Translations under genes and position numbers: made by a program
Shown: in pieces, positions 15,201 to 21,221 of the stretch
Layout: every line of letters starts with the position of its first letter
Position numbering within the stretch: position 1 is the stretch's first letter
The notes under the pieces: model-generated
What the model was told of the DNA's origin: nothing
The model's input: the letters and a program-made list of their open reading frames with translations, nothing else
The model's database searches: none
From: CAYRAV01 sp964422365
GTDB taxonomy: Bacteria > Bacillota > Clostridia > Lachnospirales > Lachnospiraceae
Length of the DNA: 21,221 nucleotides
Direction: 5' to 3'
Assembly (NCBI GenBank): GCA_964422365.1
Contig: CAYRAV010000053.1
Span: 1-21,221, forward strand

Positions 15201-16706
15201 ATGAAAAAAATGAAAAAGGCACATATTATTGCGACAGCGGGCCTGGTAGGCATATTGACAATTGGCAATACATTCATTTCACTTGCAGATACGAAATATA
15301 CAGATATTTCTAACTATGTGGGAATTGAGGGTGTAAATGTAACAGTACCAGAAAATATGCTGGTAACAGATGTACCCTCGTTTTTAAATGTTCGTCTGGA
15401 ACCTAATTCCAGTTCAGAGATTATAGCAGAGTTAGAGGTAGGACAGTCCGTAGAAGTTGTGGAGTATTTAGATGACTGGGTAAAAGTAAAAGTTGGGGAT
15501 ATGGAAGGTTATGTATATACGGACTATACTTTATCCGGAAAGAAAATGGGAAAATACATAGCAAATAATTTAGATTTATTTAAGAAAATAGCAAAACAGC
15601 AGGGATATGCATATCAGCCAGTATATAAAACCAAAAAGGCTGCGAAAGAACATATAGCAGAATATGTAGTAAAAGGAAAAATCAATACAGATACAATGGT
15701 TTATTATACAAAATCTCAAAATGATGTTATAGAAGATCAGATTGTTGAATTACAAAAATGTATTGTTAAGAAAAGCGGAGAAGGGCTGCGTTTCCGTTCC
15801 AAACCGGACGAAGATAAGGGAAAGATTCTCGATAATTTGAAGGCGGGAGATACAATTGATTTTATTGCATATGAAAATGATGATTGGGTAAAAGTGAAAA
15901 AAGATGGATTGATTGGTTATGTAGCCAGAAAATATGTAAGAGTAGAATGGGTAGAAGAGCCAATTTCTAATATTTACAGTCAAGTGAAAAAAGATGACAA
16001 AGTTACAGTTATCAGTATGAAAAATTCTTGGGTAGAAATTGAAGATGAAAATGGTGTCCGGGGTTATGTAAAACGTAAATATGTGGATACTACAGTAAAA
16101 ACTACAAAAGAAGATGAAGAATTATTAGGATATATGGAAAACAATGTATCTTATGAATTAGAGAATATTGATGATAAAGTAGCAAAGGTTATAATAGCAG
16201 ATGGAGTAGAGGGTTATACATTATCAGATGGTTTGAAAGTAGAAGTTTTGATTGATTCACCAGAAGTAACATATGTGGAGCCGGAAGTACCAACTGCAGA
16301 AGAGTTTGATATTGATTTGAAAGATGTAAAGATAAGCAAGGAAAGGAAAGAGATTGTAAAATTTGCTTTACAGTTTGTTGGAAACCCTTATGTGTGGGGA
16401 GGAACAAGTTTGACAAAAGGAGCAGACTGCAGTGGCTTTACACAACAAGTGTTAAAACATGCAAGTATTAACATTAGCAGAACATCATATCAGCAGGCTA
16501 ATGATGGAGAAGAGATTGATTTTGAGGATTTGAGAGCAGGAGATTTAATTTTCTACTGGAATAATGAGCTTGGAAGGATTGGTCATGTGGCCATGTATAT
16601 TGGTGATGGTAAAATTGTGCATGCAAGTTCAAGAAAGACAGGAATTAAAGTGTCACAGTGGAATTATAGAACACCATATATGGCAGTAAATGTAATTGGA
16701 GATTAA
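15201..16706 (+). CDS. Secreted SH3b-NlpC/P60 peptidoglycan hydrolase
   Basis: This 501-aa exported cell-wall enzyme has a signal peptide at about residues 1-29 (KK-rich, then HIIATAGLVGILTI, then SLA). Bacterial SH3 domains follow at about 55-112 and 188-248 (both with DDWVKVK…GYV), and a third lies at about 258-297. The C-terminal NlpC/P60 peptidase has catalytic C410 in ADCSGF, H462 in IGHVAMYIGDG and H474 in IVHASS. It probably cleaves stem peptides of peptidoglycan, with the SH3 domains anchoring it. ATG 15201 is preferred because AAGGAG (15186-15191) ends 9 nt upstream; an ATG at 15192 touches that site. It is monocistronic, with its own promoter and terminator. Confidence 0.93.
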   Translation: MKKMKKAHIIATAGLVGILTIGNTFISLADTKYTDISNYVGIEGVNVTVPENMLVTDVPSFLNVRLEPNSSSEIIAELEVGQSVEVVEYLDDWVKVKVGDMEGYVYTDYTLSGKKMGKYIANNLDLFKKIAKQQGYAYQPVYKTKKAAKEHIAEYVVKGKINTDTMVYYTKSQNDVIEDQIVELQKCIVKKSGEGLRFRSKPDEDKGKILDNLKAGDTIDFIAYENDDWVKVKKDGLIGYVARKYVRVEWVEEPISNIYSQVKKDDKVTVISMKNSWVEIEDENGVRGYVKRKYVDTTVKTTKEDEELLGYMENNVSYELENIDDKVAKVIIADGVEGYTLSDGLKVEVLIDSPEVTYVEPEVPTAEEFDIDLKDVKISKERKEIVKFALQFVGNPYVWGGTSLTKGADCSGFTQQVLKHASINISRTSYQQANDGEEIDFEDLRAGDLIFYWNNELGRIGHVAMYIGDGKIVHASSRKTGIKVSQWNYRTPYMAVNVIGD

Positions 16707-16717
16707 TGTTAGGAAGG

Positions 16718-16763
16718 ACTGTTATACAAGTAGTACAATAGATGCTTGTATAACAGTTTTTTT
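16718..16763 (+). terminator. Intrinsic terminator of the NlpC/P60 gene
   Basis: A perfect 12-bp stem pairs CTGTTATACAAG (16719-16730) with CTTGTATAACAG (16745-16756), with a 14-nt loop and a run of seven T. Confidence 0.92.
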
Positions 16764-16774
16764 GTGTTAAAATG

Positions 16775-17008
16775 GTAACAGTTCAGCCATGCAGAACAAT
16801 GGTACAATATGCACATGGGAGCTTGCTCGCTAAGGGCATATTGTACCATTGTTTCTATAGGGCGGACGCCTTACATGGATAATTTACCAGACAGACTGTA
16901 AATTTTTTGATAATAATGTATATTCTGGGAAATGATACCCATTCGTCATACCGCAATAGATGTGCTTTGCACTGAAAGTAAGGTATAATGGCATGGTGGA
17001 ACTGTTAC
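16775..17008. repeat. 234-bp palindromic element with a long internal hairpin
   Basis: The outer arms GTAACAGTTCAGCCATG (16775-16791) and CATGGTGGAACTGTTAC (16992-17008) are inverted repeats with two mismatches. Inside, AACAATGGTACAATATGC (16795-16812) and its exact complement at 16836-16853 form an 18-bp hairpin with a 23-nt loop. No ORF is present. A segment at 16936-16962 (ACCCAT…CATACCGCAAT…ATG) recurs in another element at 19979-20006. It is best described as a MITE or REP-like element; the family is not named. Confidence 0.7.
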
Positions 17009-17039
17009 TTAAAATGTGTTTCATGATGTAGAAAAAATA

Positions 17040-17069
17040 TTGTATAAAATCTCATAAATTTACTATAAT
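17040..17069 (+). promoter_or_regulatory. Putative promoter of the 56-aa ORF
   Basis: TTGTAT (17040-17045), an 18-bp spacer and TATAAT (17064-17069) lie about 55 bp upstream of ATG 17124. The -35 box is weak. Confidence 0.45.
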
Positions 17070-17123
17070 ATAAGAGTGTCAAATGAAATTTTTATGTCTT
17101 ATTATAATTTTTGAGGTGACAAA

Positions 17124-17294
17124 ATGCGAGAAATAAAAAATACAGTAAAATTTAATGGCTATAATGAAGAAGCAGAGCAAAAAAGGGTTCAGGCAGAGTT
17201 TAATAGTATTACAGAAAAAAGTAAACTCGAAAATCAAAACCAGACTCACAATGTTCGCAAAGAAGGGATTCATCCCATTAATCAGAAAAGATAA
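17124..17294 (+). CDS. Small hypothetical protein, 56 aa
   Basis: This short, charged, Gln/Asn/Lys-rich ORF (MREIKNTVKFNGYNEEAEQK…HPINQKR) starts at ATG 17124, with GAGGTG at 17113-17118, 5 nt upstream, and a TATAAT box before it. No domain, signal peptide or membrane segment is seen. The EEAEQKRVQAEF stretch suggests one helix. The ribosome binding site, promoter and protein-like composition favour a real gene, but it lies between repeats and could be a remnant. Confidence 0.5.
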   Translation: MREIKNTVKFNGYNEEAEQKRVQAEFNSITEKSKLENQNQTHNVRKEGIHPINQKR

Positions 17295-17317
17295 GTACAA
17301 ATTTTAGACATCTGCCA

Positions 17318-17476
17318 GAGTGTGTAAAAAATGAATTATTGTAAGATATGCATTATAATTTGCGAAGAATTTATTTTAAACTTATAAAGTGTAGTGGGCT
17401 GCATTAATTAAATTTGGAATAAACCGCATACAAAGCGGGATGTGTAGATTGTGACAATGAATTTCAGACATGCTCT
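17318..17476 (+). repeat. MITE-like element, diverged copy C
   Basis: It begins GAGTGTGT and contains GTAGTGGGCTGCATTAATTAA and AATTTGGAATAAA, aligning with copy A. It ends AATTTCAGACATGCTCTG against AATTTAAAACACACTCTG in copy A. The termini are strongly decayed. Confidence 0.5.
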
Positions 17477-17706
17477 GCTTTGGTACAAAAATAAGTTCTG
17501 AAAGTATTGGTATGTTTTATATATCAATGAGGGAAAATCAGGATATCATACATTAAGAAAACCATACAAGATAATCAATTGCTGTCAAATCAGGTAAAAT
17601 TATATTGTATGGTATTTTTAATGTTGTTTTTGGTTATATATAAATTTTATTATTATTCTGATGTATTATTCATACCTTATTTTTAGTGTAGAGCATATTC
17701 ATTCTA

Positions 17707-17831
17707 GAGCGTGTTTGAAAATTGCTTGTTACAAGATGTATGTCACAATTTGTGGGGGATTTGGTCCAAATTCATGAGGTACAGTGGGCTGCATCGAATG
17801 AATTTGGGGCAATAAAATTTAAAACACACTC
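17707..17831 (+). repeat. MITE-like element, short copy A
   Basis: It starts GAGCGTGTTTGAAAATTGCTTG and ends AATTTAAAACACACTC, giving imperfect terminal inverted repeats. It matches the reverse complement of the right half of copy B (19930-20156) over about 100 bp (…GTCACAATTTGTGGGG…CCAAATTCATGAGGT…). Compared with copy B the middle is missing. Flanks CTAG and CTGG could be a decayed 4-bp duplication. Confidence 0.65.
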
Positions 17832-17899
17832 TGGGTAAGTATAGTTTGCCAGAATATATATTTTGAACAAAAAGGTATAGATTGACCAAATTATATAAT

Positions 17900-17963
17900 A
17901 AAAAGCAGGCTTTCTATTGTTAGGAATTATAAATACCGGCATCTGCCCTATAGAAATACCTGC
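17900..17963 (-). terminator. Terminator of the lipoprotein/coiled-coil operon
   Basis: Read on the minus strand, GCAGGTATTTCTAT (from 17963) pairs with ATAGAAAGCCTGC (ending 17905) with a one-base bulge and a long loop. A run of five T follows (17904-17900). Confidence 0.6.
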
Positions 17964-17980
17964 CCTATTGTGAGAATGTA

Positions 17981-18529
17981 CTATTTTACACTATCTAAAA
18001 TAGTAATTTCACGTTTGAATAAGCGGTTGATTTTTTTCATGCATTTGATAATATCATTTTGTAGGTGAATGATATTCTTGCATCTTTTTTTGGCTTTTTC
18101 AGAGTACGGATTAAGCTCCTGATACTTTTTTTTGTTGTTAGAAAGCTTATTTAACTTATTCTTTAAGAGCTTGTTTTTTTTTGAAATAGTATTGTTGATT
18201 TGCTGCAACTCTTCCGCTTGTGCTTTTGTCAAAGTTGAAGAAGAGTTTTTGTACTTAATTATCTTTTCTTTGTAAATCTGGTTAAGCTCTTTTTGTTCTT
18301 TTTTCATCTGTTCTAAAATTTCATCGTTTTCTTCCATTTTTTCTACAGAAGAATTTTCTGTGTTGAAATGGGTTTGAGAAAGTGCAATAGATGCCCGTGC
18401 TGATGCTTCTTTTGCATAAGTGTGTTTAGATGGCAAAAAACATAGAAAACAGGTAAGCATTACAATGCCTAGAAACCGAAAAGCAATTTTTATATATTTG
18501 TAGTCAACAATAAAAACATTTTTTTGCAT
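17981..18529 (-). CDS. Secreted coiled-coil protein, 182 aa
   Basis: The N-terminal export signal, or signal anchor, is at about residues 13-39 (IKIAFRFLGIVMLTCFLCFL, then HTYA before K40). The remainder is almost all charged helix, rich in Lys, Glu, Gln and Asn, with heptad-like spacing (ILEQMKKEQKELNQIYKE; LLKNKLNKLSNNKKKYQEL). No catalytic domain is seen and I do not recognise a family. It starts at ATG 18529 with GGAGG 7 nt upstream. It lies 35 nt downstream of the lipoprotein gene on the same strand, so the two are probably co-transcribed and may act together at the cell surface. Confidence 0.75.
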   Translation of the reverse strand: MQKNVFIVDYKYIKIAFRFLGIVMLTCFLCFLPSKHTYAKEASARASIALSQTHFNTENSSVEKMEENDEILEQMKKEQKELNQIYKEKIIKYKNSSSTLTKAQAEELQQINNTISKKNKLLKNKLNKLSNNKKKYQELNPYSEKAKKRCKNIIHLQNDIIKCMKKINRLFKREITILDSVK

Positions 18530-18564
18530 AAATATCCTCCTTTTATAATAGTGGAATTTTTACA

Positions 18565-18849
18565 TCAATAGCCATCAAGGATAGCATCTAATTCATCAAG
18601 CTGGTCTAAAATAGCATCTAAAGTTTCTTCTGTTTTCTGTTCAGAAGCAGATTTGGAGTGAGGGGCTGCTTCTGGAGAAACGGTTGTTTCTATGTCTTTT
18701 GAAGTAGGAGTTGCAGCAGTTGCAGTTACTGGTGCGGATAAGATTGTTTCAGATATATCTGCATCAGAACGAGAACCATTGCAACTTTGTAAGAAAAGAC
18801 AACAGAAAAGAGGTGCGAAGAAAAATGCAAATTTGCATGATTTTTTCAA
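18565..18849 (-). CDS. Small lipoprotein, 94 aa, TTG start
   Basis: This is a predicted membrane-anchored lipoprotein. The N-terminus MKKSCKFAFFFAPLFCCLFL is followed by lipobox L20-Q21-S22-C23, so C23 would be lipidated after cleavage. The mature part is short, rich in Ala, Ser, Thr and Glu, and ends in an internal repeat LDAILD…LDAILDGY. The TTG at 18849-18847 is chosen as start because GGAGG lies 6 nt upstream on the minus strand. A longer reading from 18876 would place that site inside the gene. No family is recognised. It is the first gene of a two-gene minus-strand operon and divergent from the response regulator gene. Confidence 0.72.
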   Translation of the reverse strand: MKKSCKFAFFFAPLFCCLFLQSCNGSRSDADISETILSAPVTATAATPTSKDIETTVSPEAAPHSKSASEQKTEETLDAILDQLDELDAILDGY

Positions 18850-18877
18850 ATCATCGCCTCCTGTCTGAATAATCAAT

Positions 18878-18906
18878 ATTATAGCTTATTTCATATTGTA
18901 CCACAA
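18878..18906 (-). promoter_or_regulatory. Promoter of the lipoprotein operon
   Basis: On the minus strand TTGTGG (18906-18901), a 17-bp spacer and TATAAT (18883-18878) lie about 30 bp upstream of the TTG start. Confidence 0.65.
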
Positions 18907-19248
18907 TGAGAGAGCATAAGCAAATTTGTGGCAACAGTGTATGAAAGACTTTTGTAATAAAATATTGTGTGATATACTGAAAACAGAGTTGTAACGTAAA
19001 ATGATATTTAAAATAGTTGGAACGATTCAGAAGGTGTCATTCGCAAAATACCAGAATATCGATATTCGCTAAAATAAAAAATTATGCTGATCATTTTGCT
19101 CATGATGCTGTTACCAGCTACGAAGTCATATGTGCAAATGGTATTTGATGAGCCAGCCTCTACATACCATTTGCACAAATATTTACAAAGTAAACAGAGT
19201 TTTGTAATTGCCTAAAAAATAGTTTGTAATTAGAAAGGAGAAGAAAAC
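18907..19248. promoter_or_regulatory. Divergent intergenic region upstream of the response regulator
   Basis: There is no ORF here. It contains an extended -10-like TGTGATATACT ending at 18978 and a direct repeat ATTCGCAAAATA (19039-19050) / ATTCGCTAAAATA (19064-19076). A 14-bp hairpin lies at 19131-19177. Two TTTGTAATT repeats (19201-19209, 19223-19231) are 22 bp apart, just before the ribosome binding site. Direct repeats at two helical turns are the usual layout for OmpR-type regulators, so autoregulation is possible. Confidence 0.4.
19131..19177. repeat. Long hairpin upstream of the response regulator
   Basis: TGTGCAAATGGTAT (19131-19144) and ATACCATTTGCACA (19164-19177) form a perfect 14-bp stem with a 19-nt loop. 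No T-run follows, so it is not a typical terminator. Confidence 0.7.
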
Positions 19249-19941
19249 ATGGAAAAGAAAAAGAAAATTTATATTGCTGATGATGAAAAAAATATTCGTG
19301 ATTTGATACAATGTTTTTTGGAAAATGCAGGTTTTGAAGTGGAGGCTTTTCACAATGGAGATGATTTATTGGAGGCCTTTCATAAGAAAGTGGCAGATAT
19401 GATTATATTGGATGTTATGATGCCTGGAACAGATGGACTGGCTGTGTGCAGGGAAATCAGAAAGATTCATAATGTGCCGATTATTATGGTTTCTGCGAGA
19501 GATAGTGAGTCTGATCGTATTACAGGGATTACAATGGGAAGCGATGATTATCTATCAAAACCGTTTTCTCCGATGGAACTGGTAGCACGTGTTCAGGCAG
19601 TGTTTCGAAGAATTGCTCTTGATCGTTCAGAAGAAGAGGTAGAGGAGCTGGAATTTGGTGATATTATGATTAATACAAGCAGCAAAGAAGTGAAAATTAA
19701 GGGTGAAAATGTGGATTTGACACCAACCGAATATGCGTTAATTACTTATTTTATCAGTAATAAAGAAAAGGCGATTTCCAGAGAGGAATTATTGAAGAAG
19801 GTATGGAAATATGATTTTGAAGTAGATACAAGAGCGACTGATGATACAGTAAAGAGGCTTCGAAAAAAGATTAAAGATAGTAATGTGAAGATTAGTGCAG
19901 TATGGGGCTATGGATTTCGGATTGAGTTAGAGTGTGTTTGA
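19249..19941 (+). CDS. OmpR-family response regulator
   Basis: This 230-aa two-component response regulator has a receiver domain at residues 5-118, with acidic pocket D11-D12, phosphoacceptor D55 (ILDVMMPGTDG), S82 and K104 (SKPF). A winged-helix DNA-binding domain occupies about residues 132-228, with TPTEYALITYF, the DTRATDDTVKRLRKKI recognition helix and the VWGYGFRIE hairpin. AAAGGAG (19234-19240) precedes the ATG. Its partner is the kinase starting at 20212. The last residues (C-V) and the stop TGA come from a MITE inserted at 19931; the ancestral end is deduced to be …IELE followed by TAG. Signal and target genes are unknown. Confidence 0.95.
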   Translation: MEKKKKIYIADDEKNIRDLIQCFLENAGFEVEAFHNGDDLLEAFHKKVADMIILDVMMPGTDGLAVCREIRKIHNVPIIMVSARDSESDRITGITMGSDDYLSKPFSPMELVARVQAVFRRIALDRSEEEVEELEFGDIMINTSSKEVKIKGENVDLTPTEYALITYFISNKEKAISREELLKKVWKYDFEVDTRATDDTVKRLRKKIKDSNVKISAVWGYGFRIELECV

Positions 19942-20152
19942 AAATTTATTGCCATAATCTGCATGTCCTATTTTGCGTACCCATCCGGGCATACCGCAAT
20001 CCATGCCCGTTCAGGCTGGCGGACTTTGTCCGATAAGGCACAGATATTTGGTTCAAATCCATTCAATGTATCCCATTACACCTCATGAATTTGGACTAGA
20101 TTCCCCACAGATTGTGACACACATCTTATAACAAGCAATTTTCAAACACACT
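19931..20152. repeat. MITE-like element, full copy B, within the regulator stop codon region
   Basis: The 222-bp element has perfect 16-bp terminal inverted repeats, AGTGTGTTTGAAAATT (19931-19946) and its complement at 20137-20152. It is flanked on both sides by TTAG (19927-19930 and 20153-20156), the apparent target duplication. It encodes nothing. Its right half matches copy A, and an inner segment (19979-20006) matches the 16775-17008 element. It separates response regulator and kinase genes. Confidence 0.82.
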
Positions 20153-20211
20153 TTAGAATAGATTCTGGAAGATGAAGCATAAAGACAATGAAAAAGGATA
20201 AGGATGGGAAT

Positions 20212-21221
20212 ATGAAAACAATTCGTAAGTGTATATTGACTCCTTTTATTGGTGTTATTATTATACTGCCTCTTGCAATTTTAATTTTTTTTAACCTGGG
20301 TATGACTTTTTATGTAAATGGTCAGACAAAGAGGGAACTTAGCAATGCAATAAAAACGATGACCTCACTTGTGGAGGTGCAGGAACAGACAAAAACAGAG
20401 GATGCATCAGGGGAACTCAAATCAATTATTGCAGAATTGAGTGCAGGACTTACAGCAACAAAGCTGAGTGCAAATACAGAATTTTTTCTGGTAAATCTGC
20501 AAGGAGAGATTGTGTATCCAAGAAGCGATACTATTCCACAAAGTGCAGAAGTGATTTATGAAAAGGGTATGGATAAGATATTAGAGCATGGGATTGGAGA
20601 GATACAAAAAATCAGCCTGCATGGGCAAACTTATTTTTGTGCAGGTATTGTTTTGAAAAAATATGTGGAGTTGGAAAATATTACAGTTGTCTTTATCAGC
20701 AGTACAGAGAGTTTTAGAAATATTTCATATAGTCTGAATGCAATTTTGATTTTTGTTCTGATTATTGTTGTTTCCATCTGTATTTTAGTTGCACTGGGAG
20801 TGGCAAAAAGTATTAGTAAACCAATTGTCCGTGCCTGTGATTATGCAAGGGAAATTGGAAAAGGAGAATTTATCGAAGTACCGATTGAGAAAAGCAATCA
20901 GGAGATTTATGAATTTTGCATTAGTCTTAATCGGATGTCAAAGAGGCTTGAAGCATATGATAAGGCACAGAAACAATTTTTGCAGAATGCATCCCATGAA
21001 CTGCGTACACCTCTTATGTCCATTCAAGGTTATGCAGAGGGAATAGAAAAAGATGTATTAAAGGATTACAAGATGGCAGCAGGTATTATTCATGATGAAA
21101 GTGTTCGTTTGAATGAATTGGTTAGTGAACTGCTGACACTATCCCGCATAGAGAATCAGACTTATGCCATAGAAACGGAAAAGCAGAACATTTCTCATTT
21201 GATTTTGGACAATGTACAGAG
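20212..21221 (+). CDS. Sensor histidine kinase, 3' end outside window
   Basis: This is a membrane sensor kinase, partner of the upstream regulator. The frame is open from ATG 20212 to the window edge (336 codons seen). TM1 is at about residues 9-33 (PFIGVIIILPLAILIFFNLG). An extracellular sensing region covers about 35-180, and TM2 is at about 182-205 (AILIFVLIIVVSICILVALG). HAMP-like sequence follows (KSISKPIVRACDYAREIGKG). The HisKA H-box is FLQNASHELRTPL with H262. The ATP-binding domain lies beyond the window. AGGATGGG precedes ATG 20212; an in-frame ATG at 20188 is possible but has a weaker site. Confidence 0.9.
   Translation, partial: MKTIRKCILTPFIGVIIILPLAILIFFNLGMTFYVNGQTKRELSNAIKTMTSLVEVQEQTKTEDASGELKSIIAELSAGLTATKLSANTEFFLVNLQGEIVYPRSDTIPQSAEVIYEKGMDKILEHGIGEIQKISLHGQTYFCAGIVLKKYVELENITVVFISSTESFRNISYSLNAILIFVLIIVVSICILVALGVAKSISKPIVRACDYAREIGKGEFIEVPIEKSNQEIYEFCISLNRMSKRLEAYDKAQKQFLQNASHELRTPLMSIQGYAEGIEKDVLKDYKMAAGIIHDESVRLNELVSELLTLSRIENQTYAIETEKQNISHLILDNVQ

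Larger units (their letters stand above)
17295..17980. other. Repeat-rich intergenic region
   Basis: There is no gene here. It contains two MITE-like copies (17318-17476 and 17707-17831). It also has a hairpin ACCATACAA (17561-17569) / TTGTATGGT (17605-17613) followed by a T-run, which might be a weak plus-strand terminator. Confidence 0.55.

Noticed and set aside
16775..17831. CRISPR array
   Set aside because: The repeats are few, long, diverged and irregularly spaced, with inverted ends, and no cas gene is present.
19131..19177. Rho-independent terminator before the response regulator
   Set aside because: The stem is strong but AT-rich, no T-run follows on either side, and no upstream plus-strand gene needs termination.
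20789..21046. 85-aa plus-strand ORF at the right end
   Set aside because: It is an out-of-frame reading of the sensor kinase, whose own frame is open to the window edge and carries the H-box.

Overview
The window looks like a chromosomal accessory region of a low-GC Clostridia, most likely a Lachnospiraceae-type gut anaerobe. This rests on the AT-rich sequence, strong GGAGG-type ribosome binding sites, near-consensus -35/-10 boxes, and the presence of DUF2752 and DUF4234 membrane proteins, an NlpC/P60 SH3 hydrolase, an OmpR-type two-component system and abundant short palindromic repeats. No marker gene fixes the genus.

Positions 1-1675: the window opens in a gene fragment cut off by an ISAs1-family insertion sequence (77-1381). 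The IS keeps perfect 13-bp ends, but its transposase is broken by two frameshifts. Next comes a short non-coding stretch that ends in a near-consensus promoter with an 8+8-bp palindrome between the -35 and -10 boxes.

Positions 1682-12939: one long co-directional operon-like array encodes a multi-gene restriction-modification (R-M) defence system. Its order is Z1-domain superfamily II helicase, MORC/MutL-like GHKL ATPase, an unrecognised 314-aa protein, a DUF6339-like protein, C5-cytosine methyltransferase 1, a DUF4420-like PD-(D/E)XK nuclease, C5-cytosine methyltransferase 2, a decayed HNH nuclease, a small XRE regulator and a Vsr mismatch endonuclease. Genes are coupled by ATGA/TAATG overlaps or very short gaps. 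The architecture matches the class of R-M operons with MORC-like ATPases and Z1 helicases described by Iyer, Abhiman and Aravind (2008). The likely logic is that the methyltransferases protect self DNA, the helicase and GHKL ATPase sense or remodel unmodified DNA, the PD-(D/E)XK (formerly also HNH) enzyme cuts, and Vsr repairs T:G mismatches left by 5-methylcytosine deamination. The third and fourth genes have no assigned role and are the most novel parts.

Positions 12940-13880 hold decayed sequence, including a pseudogene with one stop and one frameshift. Positions 13881-14711 hold a convergent pair, DUF2752 (+) and DUF4234 (-), sharing a bidirectional terminator. Positions 15201-16763 hold a secreted SH3b-NlpC/P60 cell-wall hydrolase with its own promoter, a nearby 21-bp palindrome and a strong terminator.

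Positions 16764-21221: repeat-rich DNA contains a 234-bp palindromic element and three copies of a MITE-like element with GTGTTTGAAAATT-type ends. It also contains a 56-aa small ORF, a minus-strand lipoprotein/coiled-coil operon, and a response regulator plus sensor kinase pair running off the right edge. One MITE copy (19931-20152) sits exactly in the stop codon of the response regulator and is flanked by a TTAG duplication. Removing it in silico restores a stop two codons earlier and brings regulator and kinase close together.
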